Shown here: in pieces, positions 16,218 through 25,259 of the stretch | Layout: every line of letters starts with the position of its first letter | How positions within the stretch are numbered: the stretch's first letter is position 1 | Assembly (NCBI GenBank): GCA_964529795.1 | Contig: CAZGXM010000005.1 | Coordinates: 1 to 64,000, forward strand | DNA: 64,000 bases | Source of the DNA: CAZGXM01 sp964529795 | Lineage (GTDB): Bacteria; Bacillota; JADQBR01 | Direction: 5' to 3' | The notes under the pieces: generated by a model | What the model saw: the letters and a program-made list of their open reading frames with translations, nothing else | The model's database searches: none | Told to the model about the DNA's origin: nothing | Translations under genes and position numbers: made by a program

Positions 16218-18116
16218 TTATCTAAAAATTTCGTGAGTTTCGCCTTCGTCCAGGCCCAGCTGTTTCATCCGCCGCCATAAGGTTGTCCTGCTCACATTCA
16301 GTAACTTCGCTGTCCTGGTTTTGTTCCCCCCGGTTTTTTTGAGGGTATCTTGAATTGTTTCTCTGTCCATACCGGCAAAAGTATTTTTTTCTTTTTTAGT
16401 CAACTGTATATCACGAAACGCAAAATCCATATCCAAATCATTGGTGAACACCAGGCAAAGTCTCTGGATGACATTGCGAAATTCCCTGACGTTACCCGGC
16501 CAGTCATAGTCTTTTAACCTTTCCAGGGCTGCGTGAAATTGCCGATGATAAGTTTTGTAAAGATGTGCCTTACCCTCTTGTTTCAAGATCACTTGAAGTA
16601 TTTCCGGCAGGTCCTCTTTCCGCTCTCTAAGCGGCGGAATGGAAATATGCATCACATTCAGACGATAGTAGAGGTCTTTGCGAAGCCTGCCCTTCTCTAT
16701 TTCTTGCTCCAGGGAGACATTGGACGCGGCAATAACTCTGATGTCCACGGGGATTACTTTATCGCTGCCTACCCGCATGATTTCCTTCTCTTCAAGGACC
16801 CTTAACAACCTGGACTGAACCTTGTCGGAAATCCTGCCTATTTCATCGAGAAATACGGTACCCCTGTGGCCCAATTCCAGCAGGCCGGGCTTTCCCCCCT
16901 TGCGTGCGCCGGTAAAAGCTCCTTCCTCATAACCAAAGAGTTCACTTTCCAACAGGTCCTCTGAAAGAGCAGCACAATTAATAGCTACAAAAGGTTCTCC
17001 TTTACGACCGCTCCAGTTATGAATGCTCTGGGCGAACAGTTCTTTTCCCGTCCCGGTTTCGCCTGTTAAAAGTACCGTAGCATCCTCCTTTGCATAAATT
17101 TTGGCAAGTCTTCTGGCTTCGGATATGACTTTTGATGAACCCACAAGGTCATCAAACGTCCGCCTTGCCACCAGGCCTTTTTTATGAAGATTTAACCGGA
17201 TTTTTCGTTCAGCCTTGGTAATTTCGTCAGTGGCATTAAATGTTGCCAGTGCACCTTTCACATGGTCCTTAACCCAAATGGGAGCCCGGTTGGTGAGAAT
17301 TTCGGTGCTGTTGGGCATTATTTGCAGCTGATTCTTCTCCACTTTGCCTGAAGCCATCACTTCCGGCAACCGGGTATTGGGCAAAACGTCCACAATATTT
17401 TTCCCGACTGCATCGGTCACCGGTACTCCCGTCAGCTTGGCAGCCGAGTCATTGTACAGGGTAATTTCCCGGTGTCTATTTATTGCTATGATTCCACTGG
17501 GGATAAGGTTTAAAATCAATGACAACTGCTGGTTTCTTTCCTGCTCTTTTTCAATGGATTCCTGTAATTCTACGGCTCTCTGGAGAGCATTGGTCAAACT
17601 GTTCTTTGAATATATAAAAACCGTAGTTAAATTTAACTCTTCAGCCAAATCACAAACCAGGCTGGAACCGATCACGCACCCGCATCCTTTATCTTTCAAT
17701 GTTTGTAATATGCTTTTAAGATTATCTCTCTTTGAATAGGAGACAAATTCCACCCTGTTTTTAAACAGCCGGGGGTAAGATTTGTCCCACGCCAAGTAGC
17801 CCTTGTAACTGACCAGGGCAACGTGATCACTAAAGCTGCAGGCCCTTGTCAGTGCCTCCAGCAGGTCAAGGCCCGACACCACGATAGGGATAATGGGTAT
17901 GGAGGGGAAATTTTCTTTCAAAAGTACAAAGTTGCTGCTCCCGGCAACAATAACGTCAATGGCCCTGTCCGCCACCTTTTGCCTTACTATATCCAGAATG
18001 GCACCGGAAACCTCATTATAAATTTGAAGCTTTTGCAGTATTTCCCGGGAAATCACTCTTCTGGCCTGCTGGGTAAGTCGTGGGTAACTGGCAAAAAGTA
18101 TCCTTTTATCCGGCAT
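16218..18116 (-). CDS. PrpR-like sigma-54 activator
   Basis: The 632-residue activator has an N-terminal PrpR_N-type sensor (about residues 5-190), the periplasmic-binding-protein-like fold that in PrpR senses 2-methylcitrate. A PAS domain follows (about 200-310), then an AAA+ domain with Walker A LTGETGTGKE near 350, GAFTGA near 400 and Walker B FLDEIGR near 424. A Fis-type helix-turn-helix reads RTAKLLNVSRTTLWRRMK near 600. ATG 18116 has GGGGGCG in front. It adjoins a sigma-54 operon, so control of that operon by a methylated di- or tricarboxylic acid is the natural inference, consistent with citramalate-type catabolism. Confidence 0.92.
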   Translation of the reverse strand: MPDKRILFASYPRLTQQARRVISREILQKLQIYNEVSGAILDIVRQKVADRAIDVIVAGSSNFVLLKENFPSIPIIPIVVSGLDLLEALTRACSFSDHVALVSYKGYLAWDKSYPRLFKNRVEFVSYSKRDNLKSILQTLKDKGCGCVIGSSLVCDLAEELNLTTVFIYSKNSLTNALQRAVELQESIEKEQERNQQLSLILNLIPSGIIAINRHREITLYNDSAAKLTGVPVTDAVGKNIVDVLPNTRLPEVMASGKVEKNQLQIMPNSTEILTNRAPIWVKDHVKGALATFNATDEITKAERKIRLNLHKKGLVARRTFDDLVGSSKVISEARRLAKIYAKEDATVLLTGETGTGKELFAQSIHNWSGRKGEPFVAINCAALSEDLLESELFGYEEGAFTGARKGGKPGLLELGHRGTVFLDEIGRISDKVQSRLLRVLEEKEIMRVGSDKVIPVDIRVIAASNVSLEQEIEKGRLRKDLYYRLNVMHISIPPLRERKEDLPEILQVILKQEGKAHLYKTYHRQFHAALERLKDYDWPGNVREFRNVIQRLCLVFTNDLDMDFAFRDIQLTKKEKNTFAGMDRETIQDTLKKTGGNKTRTAKLLNVSRTTLWRRMKQLGLDEGETHEIFR

Positions 18117-18195
18117 TTTTTTCGCCCCCGTCATTAAATGAACACGCTTATTGGTATTCGTGATTTCGGGGTAATATACCTTCTTTGCTCAGTTG

Positions 18196-18247
18196 AAAAA
18201 AACAAGTCACGCTTTTGGAGTCACTCAGCGGGAGTGTGACTTGTTTT
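18196..18247 (-). terminator. Terminator embedded in the end of the hydrolase gene
   Basis: AAACAAGTCAC pairs with GTGACTTGTTT, and the second arm runs into TTTTTTTC on the minus strand. The first arm lies in the last codons of the gene at 18221-18973, so the coding end doubles as the terminator stem. It closes the opine dehydrogenase-mutase-hydrolase operon. Confidence 0.75.
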
Positions 18248-18973
18248 GAAAAACTTGTTCCTGGCGGCTTGAATAAACCTGACATAAATACTGTTATGCA
18301 GAGGATATTTGTGAACCAATGTTTCGGGGTGAAACTGCACGCCCAAAACAAAGGTGTGCTGCTTGCTTTCCACGGCTTCAATCAGGCCGTCCTCCGCCCG
18401 GGCGCTGGCGACAAAACCGGGGGCGGGTCTGTCCACCACCTGGCGGTGGAGACTGTTTACCATAATACGGGTTTCACCCAGTATGCCTGCCAGCAGGGTA
18501 CCTTCCTTGACGGTTACAGAATGAACACAGGTATCCCGGGGTTCTTTCTGGAAGTGCTCCAGGGTGGTTAATCCCTTGATGCTCTGTTTCAAGGTGCCGC
18601 CCGCCGCCTCGTTGACGGTCTGGTGGCCGCGGCAGATGCCCAGTACCGGGATGTCCAGCTCCATGGCTTTTTTCACCAGCCGGAGATCAAAGCGGTGGCG
18701 CACCGGGTTTTGCTGTTCCAGTCCCGGCAGGGGGTCCACACCCGCAAACTTTGGATGCAGGCCGCCCCCTCCGGTCATCAGGAGACCGTGGATGATTTTT
18801 AAATAATCATCAATGATTGTTTCATCACTGACAATAGGCAGCAAAACGGGAATGCCGCCATTGTTTTCAACGGCCTCAATATAAGGCTTGTAAATATGAA
18901 GTTTCTTTTTTAAAATACTCTCTTCGTCATCGTAAAAAGCACAGTTGATGCCAATAACAGGTCGCATGGTCAT
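18221..18973 (-). CDS. Class I glutamine-amidotransferase-like hydrolase (peptidase C26, PuuD-like)
   Basis: The 250-residue protein has the nucleophile elbow LGICRGHQTVNEAAGG (Cys) and the His-Glu pair in GVQFHPETL, so the catalytic triad is complete. It resembles gamma-glutamyl-GABA hydrolases, which remove a gamma-glutamyl group. The start is ambiguous among GTG 18976, ATG 18973 and ATG 18967. It begins about 10 bases after the mutase-like gene, in one operon. It would release an amino acid or amine from a gamma-glutamyl or similar amide, feeding the enzymes upstream. The actual substrate is unknown. Confidence 0.88.
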   Translation of the reverse strand: MTMRPVIGINCAFYDDEESILKKKLHIYKPYIEAVENNGGIPVLLPIVSDETIIDDYLKIIHGLLMTGGGGLHPKFAGVDPLPGLEQQNPVRHRFDLRLVKKAMELDIPVLGICRGHQTVNEAAGGTLKQSIKGLTTLEHFQKEPRDTCVHSVTVKEGTLLAGILGETRIMVNSLHRQVVDRPAPGFVASARAEDGLIEAVESKQHTFVLGVQFHPETLVHKYPLHNSIYVRFIQAARNKFFKTSHTPAE

Positions 18974-18983
18974 CACTACCTAT

Positions 18984-21900
18984 TTATGCGGATTCTTTAC
19001 TGTTTTTTAACACTTCTTCTTCCAGTTCCCCGGCAGTAGTGTGGTCCAGGAGCTTGCGCAGGTACTTTTTCATCACCCGTAGCGCCCGCTCGGGGTCCAG
19101 GCGGCCATACAAACCACCCAGGATGGAAACCATGTAGGAGGCGTCCATCAGCACCTGTCCCTTGGGCCTGAGCAGGTGGGGCTCCCGGGGATTGAACTGG
19201 GACCCTTCGGCAATCAGTTCCAGATCCTTGATATGCCGCGGGTCGTTCTCCTTGCACTTGTGATAAATTGTCCCGCCAATCAGCAGGGTGGTAGTGGGTT
19301 CGTTAAAGAAATTGACGCCGTACTGGAGGAAATAGGTTTCGGTTTCATCCACCCAGCCCACGTTGTTGCCGGTGGCCACGGCCATGATTTCCCGGGCCAG
19401 CCAGGAATAGACGGTGGTCCACTCGGGGGTGGTGGGCATTTCGTGGGGATGCCTGTTGATCCACTTCAAGAAGTCCTCCAGGTCAATTCCCCAGCGCCCG
19501 CCTTTTTTGCTGACAAACTGGCTGAAAGCATCAGCTCCGGCTTTAAAGCCGGGGAAATTCTTATTAAAGAATTCGTTGAGTTCTTTATTTAAAGAACCGT
19601 CCTGGAAGCGCTTCAGTTCCATCAGGTTTTCGGCGTTATAGCTGAGGCCGTACTTTCCTTCCACCCGGCGGTAGGCCTTGGGGGCGTTGGGTGTCTTCAG
19701 GATAGTCCGCTTCACCTGCCGCTGGGGGTCATCCCAGGGGAAAGAATAGAGCGGGTTCTCCTGCACGTTGGCATAGAAATCAGTGGTACAGCCGCCGATG
19801 TCCAGGGCGACGATATTGCCCAGTCCTTTTTCCTTGCCGTACCCCTTGGCCAGCAGGTTGATACCCAGGAATGCCGCCCGGGGAGTGGGGATGAACTTGG
19901 CGCTCATGTATTCCTCCACCACGTCAAAACCCTTACCACGGATAATGATGGTCTGGAACAGCTCCCGGATGGTCTCATTGACAGATTCAATATTAAACTG
20001 GTTAACTTCAGGCATGACGTTGCCGGTAATGCGGATATCCACGCCGGCGTCCTTAAATATCTTCTCTATTTCCTCCCGGATATCCTCGTTGCCGGCATAA
20101 ATTACCGGCACCCCGTATTTGGCATAGTCGGCGCACCTGGCATACTCGGCCAACAGCCTGGCGTTGTGCAGCTGGGTTTCGGTATCCCCGCCTTCGTTGG
20201 TGCCGCCGGCCAGGAGAATCAGTTCCGGCTGGTCAACCTCGTAGATCTGCCGCGCCTGCTCCGGTGTGATCTTACCGTCGTAGGAGTTGAGCAGTTTGGC
20301 GCCGGCGGTAAGGGCCGCCAGCTCCGCGGCGAAACCGCTCTCCTCCCTGGACAGGGCGACGTTGACCATCTTCAAGCCGCCCTTGGCGCTGCTGCAGGGA
20401 AGCTTGATGTCGAATTCCTCCATTTTTTTGGCCAGGGGTTCCCAGTTGCCTGCCTGCTCGCATGCCTCCAGGACGCCCAGGCCGTCGGCCAGGCCGGCAC
20501 GCAAATCTTCCGTGGTGGTGGGCACGTATTCCAGGTTAAACTCTTCCGTGGCCGTGTCAAAGGTACCGACCTTGGTAAAGGTGCTGCCAAAGTCCACCAC
20601 CAGTACTTTCTTATTTTCAAAGTCATACATGTTCAACTGCTTGCGGAATTCCGCCACGGCTTCTTCCAGGTCCTCGCCGGTTTCCCGGATATGGGACTCG
20701 TCATCGGCAAAGCTGACGTTTTTGTCAAAATACCAGGGTGAACGCCTGCGCACCATATCCACCCGTTCAAACTCGTCTTTCACCTTGACGCCGTCAAATT
20801 CGTCAATGCGGCAGGCCCCGTCCACAATCCTGGTACGGCATTTGCCCACCATTTCATAGCGCTTGTCGGTGACGGTGAGCTGGGGTGCCTGTAAAAGCCC
20901 CGTCTGCAGTCCCAGGTCCAAAGTGTCGGTGCTGATCATGCCGCAAGTCTTGCCGGGATAGCTGCCTTCATCCACCAGGTCCAGAATCATCGTTTCAAAA
21001 TGCTTCTCCCGCTCTCCCGGGTTTTCCCTCTTGGCCGCTTCTTCAGGGCTGACCGCATATTCAAGGAAATTGTCCACGGTGACTTTGCCCGCGTAACCGC
21101 CGCACAGGGCCAAGTGCAAAATATTGTACATGGCGCCCTTCTTCAACTCCTCCTTGCGGCTGAGAAACTGCGGGTCAACGCCGATATTGGGCCGGGGTCC
21201 CTTATACCAATCAACAAATACCTGCTTGACAATATCGCAGCTTTCAATGATGTCCTCCGCTTTGGCCTCGTGATGAGCTTCGGGGTAGCTGACCACGTGG
21301 ACGATATCCGGTTCCATAAACATCTGCCAGTAGGTGGATACTGCCAGGTGTCCCTTGGCCATGTCCAGGTTTGGCGGGAAGCTGGACAGGCCGCCCCTGG
21401 TCTCCTTGATAATATTAAAATCATAATGCCGGGTTAACGGCTCCAATAATTCGTAGGCAGCCGTCATTTTTGCCAAGTCGTTGATGGGCGCGATTTCCGG
21501 CGGCAGGTCAAACATCAGCTGCATGATGTAGTTTTTGACACCGCATTTCAATGCTACCACGCCGCAAATAATGTGGTCGGTAACGTACATGTCATCGGAG
21601 CAGTTCCGGAGCTGCCACTGGTGCGGGTCGTTGATCTCCACCGGTTTGCCCTGCTCGCCCCACCAGCGAATTACCTCAAAGTGCTCGTCAAAACCGGGCT
21701 TGATGGCAATGGGACCCCGGCCGTCCAGTTGGTTATAAAAAAAGATGGGTACCGCCGGGAAGGGCATGTTGAACACCTCTTCAAAGATCTTTGCCAGTTC
21801 CAGCAGCTCATCGGTACCGGAATAGATCCTGGTCATGGGCCAGTTGCCGCATTTGCTGGCTTCTTTCAGCCGCACCAAGTCCTCCTTGGAGCGAATGGGC

Positions 21901-22691
21901 ACGCCGCCCTGGCCGCGCAGGTACTTATCCGGATCTTCCTCGCCGCGGATAAACTTGGCCAAAAAGGCCTGGGACGGCTGATCCGGACCCAGGGAGACTA
22001 TTTCCAGGGCGCCTGCTTCGCTTACCTTTTTGATGTCTTCCACGGTAGGGTCAATGGTCTCGGCGGCAATGCCGATATGCGCCCGCAGGATGGGCCGGCC
22101 ATCCAGTTCCCGCACCTGTTTGATGCGCTCCAGCAGGTCATCCGCCCACTGCACCTGTTCAATATCCACGGGCGGTAAGCCCCTGGCAAAGCGCTCCAAC
22201 TCCTCCATGGTGACATAGTCGTCTACAATCAGTTCAAAAAAGTCATGGAACTTTTCCTTGTCCTTGTACTCTGCCGCTATCTTCTCCAGGTCATAGTTGC
22301 GGTCTTCCGGCGGGGAAAACTTGTCTTCCAGTATCTCTTTGCCGGTCATTGCCCGTACTAGGTTGGCCGCCGGCCTTAAGCCGCCGAAAGAGTAACGGAT
22401 GCCGCTGGTCTTGGGGTCTATTCCGTATTTATAGGCCAGCTCGACAAATTCACCTACCAGTTTATCCACGTGCAGGTCACCCAGACGGGTAGACACTGCC
22501 ACCACTGCCGGTCTGGACTCCCTGATTTTATTGATAATATCCGCAATGGGTACGGCGGGTCCCAATTTTACCGCCACATACCCGTCACCCCTGTCTTCCA
22601 TCCACTCGGCAAAGGTCTCCACTCCCAGGGAATGGACACAGTCACCGATAGAACCGGCCAAAACTCTCTTTTTAGATCCTTTTTTACTCAT
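18984..22691 (-). CDS. B12-dependent mutase-like protein fused to a MutL/GlmL ATPase
   Basis: This 1235-residue protein has three visible parts. Residues 1-130 resemble a cobalamin-binding domain; the usual DxHxxG appears as GDCVHSLG, keeping His and Gly but with the Asp one place early. Residues about 170-600 look like a mutase alpha/beta barrel, with weak similarity in layout to glutamate mutase GlmE (for example CGVKNYIMQLMFDLPPEIAPINDLA). Residues about 694-1170 are a MutL/GlmL-type ASKHA ATPase with VVDFGSTFTKVG, LLAGGTNEGGD and ALDIGGCTTDFY. GlmL-type proteins accompany aminomutases and carbon-skeleton mutases. Having all parts in one chain is unusual. It follows an opine-dehydrogenase-like gene under probable GntR control. 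The substrate is unknown, possibly an amino acid. Confidence 0.8.
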   Translation of the reverse strand: MSKKGSKKRVLAGSIGDCVHSLGVETFAEWMEDRGDGYVAVKLGPAVPIADIINKIRESRPAVVAVSTRLGDLHVDKLVGEFVELAYKYGIDPKTSGIRYSFGGLRPAANLVRAMTGKEILEDKFSPPEDRNYDLEKIAAEYKDKEKFHDFFELIVDDYVTMEELERFARGLPPVDIEQVQWADDLLERIKQVRELDGRPILRAHIGIAAETIDPTVEDIKKVSEAGALEIVSLGPDQPSQAFLAKFIRGEEDPDKYLRGQGGVPIRSKEDLVRLKEASKCGNWPMTRIYSGTDELLELAKIFEEVFNMPFPAVPIFFYNQLDGRGPIAIKPGFDEHFEVIRWWGEQGKPVEINDPHQWQLRNCSDDMYVTDHIICGVVALKCGVKNYIMQLMFDLPPEIAPINDLAKMTAAYELLEPLTRHYDFNIIKETRGGLSSFPPNLDMAKGHLAVSTYWQMFMEPDIVHVVSYPEAHHEAKAEDIIESCDIVKQVFVDWYKGPRPNIGVDPQFLSRKEELKKGAMYNILHLALCGGYAGKVTVDNFLEYAVSPEEAAKRENPGEREKHFETMILDLVDEGSYPGKTCGMISTDTLDLGLQTGLLQAPQLTVTDKRYEMVGKCRTRIVDGACRIDEFDGVKVKDEFERVDMVRRRSPWYFDKNVSFADDESHIRETGEDLEEAVAEFRKQLNMYDFENKKVLVVDFGSTFTKVGTFDTATEEFNLEYVPTTTEDLRAGLADGLGVLEACEQAGNWEPLAKKMEEFDIKLPCSSAKGGLKMVNVALSREESGFAAELAALTAGAKLLNSYDGKITPEQARQIYEVDQPELILLAGGTNEGGDTETQLHNARLLAEYARCADYAKYGVPVIYAGNEDIREEIEKIFKDAGVDIRITGNVMPEVNQFNIESVNETIRELFQTIIIRGKGFDVVEEYMSAKFIPTPRAAFLGINLLAKGYGKEKGLGNIVALDIGGCTTDFYANVQENPLYSFPWDDPQRQVKRTILKTPNAPKAYRRVEGKYGLSYNAENLMELKRFQDGSLNKELNEFFNKNFPGFKAGADAFSQFVSKKGGRWGIDLEDFLKWINRHPHEMPTTPEWTTVYSWLAREIMAVATGNNVGWVDETETYFLQYGVNFFNEPTTTLLIGGTIYHKCKENDPRHIKDLELIAEGSQFNPREPHLLRPKGQVLMDASYMVSILGGLYGRLDPERALRVMKKYLRKLLDHTTAGELEEEVLKNSKESA

Positions 22692-22771
22692 TTGCGCTCC
22701 TCTCCTTCTTGCCAGTTATTTCCGTTTCAAGCGACATTACAAAACTACCGGTCATGGATTAAAGGTGTGCA

Positions 22772-24004
22772 TTATGCTTGCGCCAAGCCTACATTCCCCC
22801 TTACTTGCCCCTCCAGGGTAACACTCACCAGTTCATCCAGGGTCCCGATGCCGTAATTCTGGGGAATTCTCGCTTCATTGATATTGCTCCCCTTCAATTC
22901 CCCGCCCACCAGGTATTCCTTACCCATCCACCGGGAAGTGGTGGTGATAACCTGGTCAATTACCGGTGTGGCCACCCCGGCGAGTCCGGCAACGGCCCTG
23001 GTCACCACCAAGCCGTAGGGGACATCTTCCACCAGGTAGCGATTTTTAAAATCCGGGCGGTAACCGCCCTCCACCCTCTCCATTGGCGCTTTCAGCCCGT
23101 CATAATCCCGGTTGGTGACAAAAGCCCGGGTCAGGGTACTGTCATCTTCTATGGAATGAGCGTAGGATTCTTTCAGCCATTCCTCCACAGTTTTTACCGC
23201 CCGCATATCCAGCCGGGGGTAACGACGGTTGATTTCCAAGGCAATATTTTGTATTTCCAGGCTGATGGACTTCAGTACTGCCGCGGTTTCCGGTACCATG
23301 CCCTGGTAAAAAAGAGGTATTTCTTCTTCCCGGTACAGCTCACCCCGGTAATCCTTGAACAAGCCGTACATGATACCCGGGTGCACTACCTGACCGATGT
23401 TGGCCAGTGATACCGCCAGCATGTTATCAACGGGGAACACCTCCACCCCCAACACTTCACCCAGCAGCGAAATAGCAGTCCCGGTTTCCGGCACGGGAAC
23501 TGCGGCCACCCCCACCCGCTCTTTCCTGCCTATGATTTCCACTTCCGCGCCGTAGCGGCGGATACGACAGGCCCAGGGCAGGGTCTGCAAGCCGCAGACA
23601 ATGGCTTTCCTTTGATGTCTTTTTAAAATATCCAGGGCGGAATATTCAAACCCGCTCCTGGCAGGCATGGCCCCGATAACGGTCATATCCCGCAAATGAG
23701 GCGCCAGTGCTGCCAACATGGGCCGGTGGGAAAAAGCCGGAGCCACCAGCACCAGCAGGCGACAATTTTCCGCGGCCTCCCGGGGGTCGGCGGTTATCAC
23801 AGCAGGTGTGCTTTTCACTCCCCCGTATTTACCCACGGCTTCCAGTCCACCGTGCTCTTTGACACCCAGGCTTATTCTTGCTGCCTCATCCTGCCAGGGG
23901 GCATAAATCCTCACCTCCCAGCCGGAAAGGCTCCCCGCCAGGGCCGCCAGGGCCTGGGCGCCGTTCCCGCCGCCACAGACCGTCAATACTTTCTTTACCA
24001 ACAT
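22772..24004 (-). CDS. NAD/NADP octopine/nopaline (opine) dehydrogenase family protein
   Basis: The 410-residue oxidoreductase has an N-terminal Rossmann motif VCGGGNGAQALAALAG and a C-terminal helical domain. That domain has NIGQVVHPGIMYGLFKDYRG, where the family keeps an Asn and a catalytic His, as in octopine dehydrogenase. Such enzymes interconvert an amino acid plus 2-oxo acid with an N-(carboxyalkyl)amino acid. ATG 24004 has AAAGGAGG just upstream. It is the first gene of an operon with the B12-fusion protein and the C26 hydrolase, flanked upstream by two GntR-type operators. Oxidative opine cleavage in the catabolic direction is inferred. Confidence 0.85.
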   Translation of the reverse strand: MLVKKVLTVCGGGNGAQALAALAGSLSGWEVRIYAPWQDEAARISLGVKEHGGLEAVGKYGGVKSTPAVITADPREAAENCRLLVLVAPAFSHRPMLAALAPHLRDMTVIGAMPARSGFEYSALDILKRHQRKAIVCGLQTLPWACRIRRYGAEVEIIGRKERVGVAAVPVPETGTAISLLGEVLGVEVFPVDNMLAVSLANIGQVVHPGIMYGLFKDYRGELYREEEIPLFYQGMVPETAAVLKSISLEIQNIALEINRRYPRLDMRAVKTVEEWLKESYAHSIEDDSTLTRAFVTNRDYDGLKAPMERVEGGYRPDFKNRYLVEDVPYGLVVTRAVAGLAGVATPVIDQVITTTSRWMGKEYLVGGELKGSNINEARIPQNYGIGTLDELVSVTLEGQVRGNVGLAQA

Positions 24005-24049
24005 TCCCCCTCCTTTCACAACTTTCCCAGTGAAAAAGAAATTGTCATT

Positions 24050-24149
24050 ACTGGTCATTACCAGTTACCTTAAAAAATATAAATTTTATAAATGCTTTGT
24101 CTGGCCCGTTAAAATTTAGGCGATAAAGGTCAAGCTGGTAACTACCAGT
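24050..24149. promoter_or_regulatory. Two GntR-type operators bracketing a putative promoter
   Basis: ACTGGTCATTACCAGT (24050-24065) is a perfect inverted repeat. GCTGGTAACTACCAGT (24134-24149) is a near-perfect second copy. Between them lies a plausible minus-strand promoter, TTAACG (24107-24112), 16 bases, TATAAA (24085-24090). The same operator occurs at 29169 and 31077, so control by the GntR protein encoded at 28361-29113 is likely. Confidence 0.65.
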
Positions 24150-24231
24150 TATTTCGGTTATCATATCCGCTTGCTAACTATACTATACTAAACTAACAAA
24201 GGCTGTTTTCCAGATAATTCATGCCAATTTC

Positions 24232-25239
24232 TCAATACAGGTGACAGCTCACCCGGTGACCCGGCGCAATTTCTCGCAGTTCCGGCATTTTTTCGCTGCA
24301 AACCTTACCCTTCTTTTGATAACAACGGGTGTGGAAACGGCAGCCGCCGGGCGGGTTGATTGGACTGGGCACCGCCCCTTCCAACAGTATCCGCTCCCGC
24401 CGTTGGCTCTTGTCAACATAGGGTATGGCTGACATCAGGGCCTTGGTATAGGGATGCAGCGGTCTCGCGAATAATTCCTTTGTTTCCGCAAGTTCCACCA
24501 CTTTACCCAAGTACATCACTGCCACCCGGTCGCTGACATAATGGATGACACTGAGGTCATGGGCAATAAAGAGGTAAGTAAGGTCAAGCTCCTGCTGCAG
24601 CTCTTCCAGCAGGTTCATAATTTGGGCCTGGACGGATACATCCAGGGCGGAAACCGGTTCGTCAGCCACAATAAACTTCGGTTTCATGGCCAGGGCACGG
24701 GCAATACCGATACGCTGCCGCTGGCCGCCGCTGAACTGGTGCGGGTAGGAATCAATATGCCTGGGATTGAGGCCAACCCTGTCCAGCAAAGCAAGAATTT
24801 CCTGTTCGCGCTCAATAAAATCGCCGCCGCTGTTTTTCAGCGGTACCGAAAGGATATCCCTGACGGTCTTCCGCGGGTTCAGGGATGCGTAGGGGTTTTG
24901 AAAAATAATCTGTGCCTGGCTGCGGAATTGTTTCATTTGCTGCCTGGAGTACGCGGCTATATCCCGTCCGTCAAAGGATATCTCCCCCCCTGTGGCTTCG
25001 TGCAGTCTTAAAATCACCCTGCCCAGGGTGGATTTGCCGCAGCCGCTTTCGCCCACCAGCCCCAGGATTTCCCCGGGAAAAATCTCCAGGCTGACGCCGT
25101 CCACTGCCTTGACCACAATGTCCTCAGCCCGGGCCAGCTTTTTTTCCAAAAACGAGCGCTTTCTCACAAAGTATTTTTTTACATCACTTACTTCAACCAG
25201 TGGTCTGGCGTTGCTCAGTTGCTTCTCCACTACTGCCAC
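24232..25239 (-). CDS. Oligopeptide/dipeptide-type ABC transporter ATPase (DppF-like)
   Basis: The 335-residue ATPase has Walker A GLVGESGCGKSTLGR, signature QFSGGQRQRIGIARAL, Walker B FIVADEPVSALD, and a C-terminal oligopeptide-transporter extension with CRFHTRCYQKKGKVC, a Cys-rich motif seen in Dpp/Opp ATPases that can carry an iron-sulphur centre. GTG 25239 is the best start, 6 bases after GGAGGTG; an ATG/GTG at 25278 overlaps the previous gene. It forms the importer with the permeases and ATPase upstream (25260-28261) and the binding protein at 29349-30962. Confidence 0.92.
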   Translation of the reverse strand: MAVVEKQLSNARPLVEVSDVKKYFVRKRSFLEKKLARAEDIVVKAVDGVSLEIFPGEILGLVGESGCGKSTLGRVILRLHEATGGEISFDGRDIAAYSRQQMKQFRSQAQIIFQNPYASLNPRKTVRDILSVPLKNSGGDFIEREQEILALLDRVGLNPRHIDSYPHQFSGGQRQRIGIARALAMKPKFIVADEPVSALDVSVQAQIMNLLEELQQELDLTYLFIAHDLSVIHYVSDRVAVMYLGKVVELAETKELFARPLHPYTKALMSAIPYVDKSQRRERILLEGAVPSPINPPGGCRFHTRCYQKKGKVCSEKMPELREIAPGHRVSCHLY

Positions 25240-25259
25240 CTGGCACACCTCCTCGGGAC

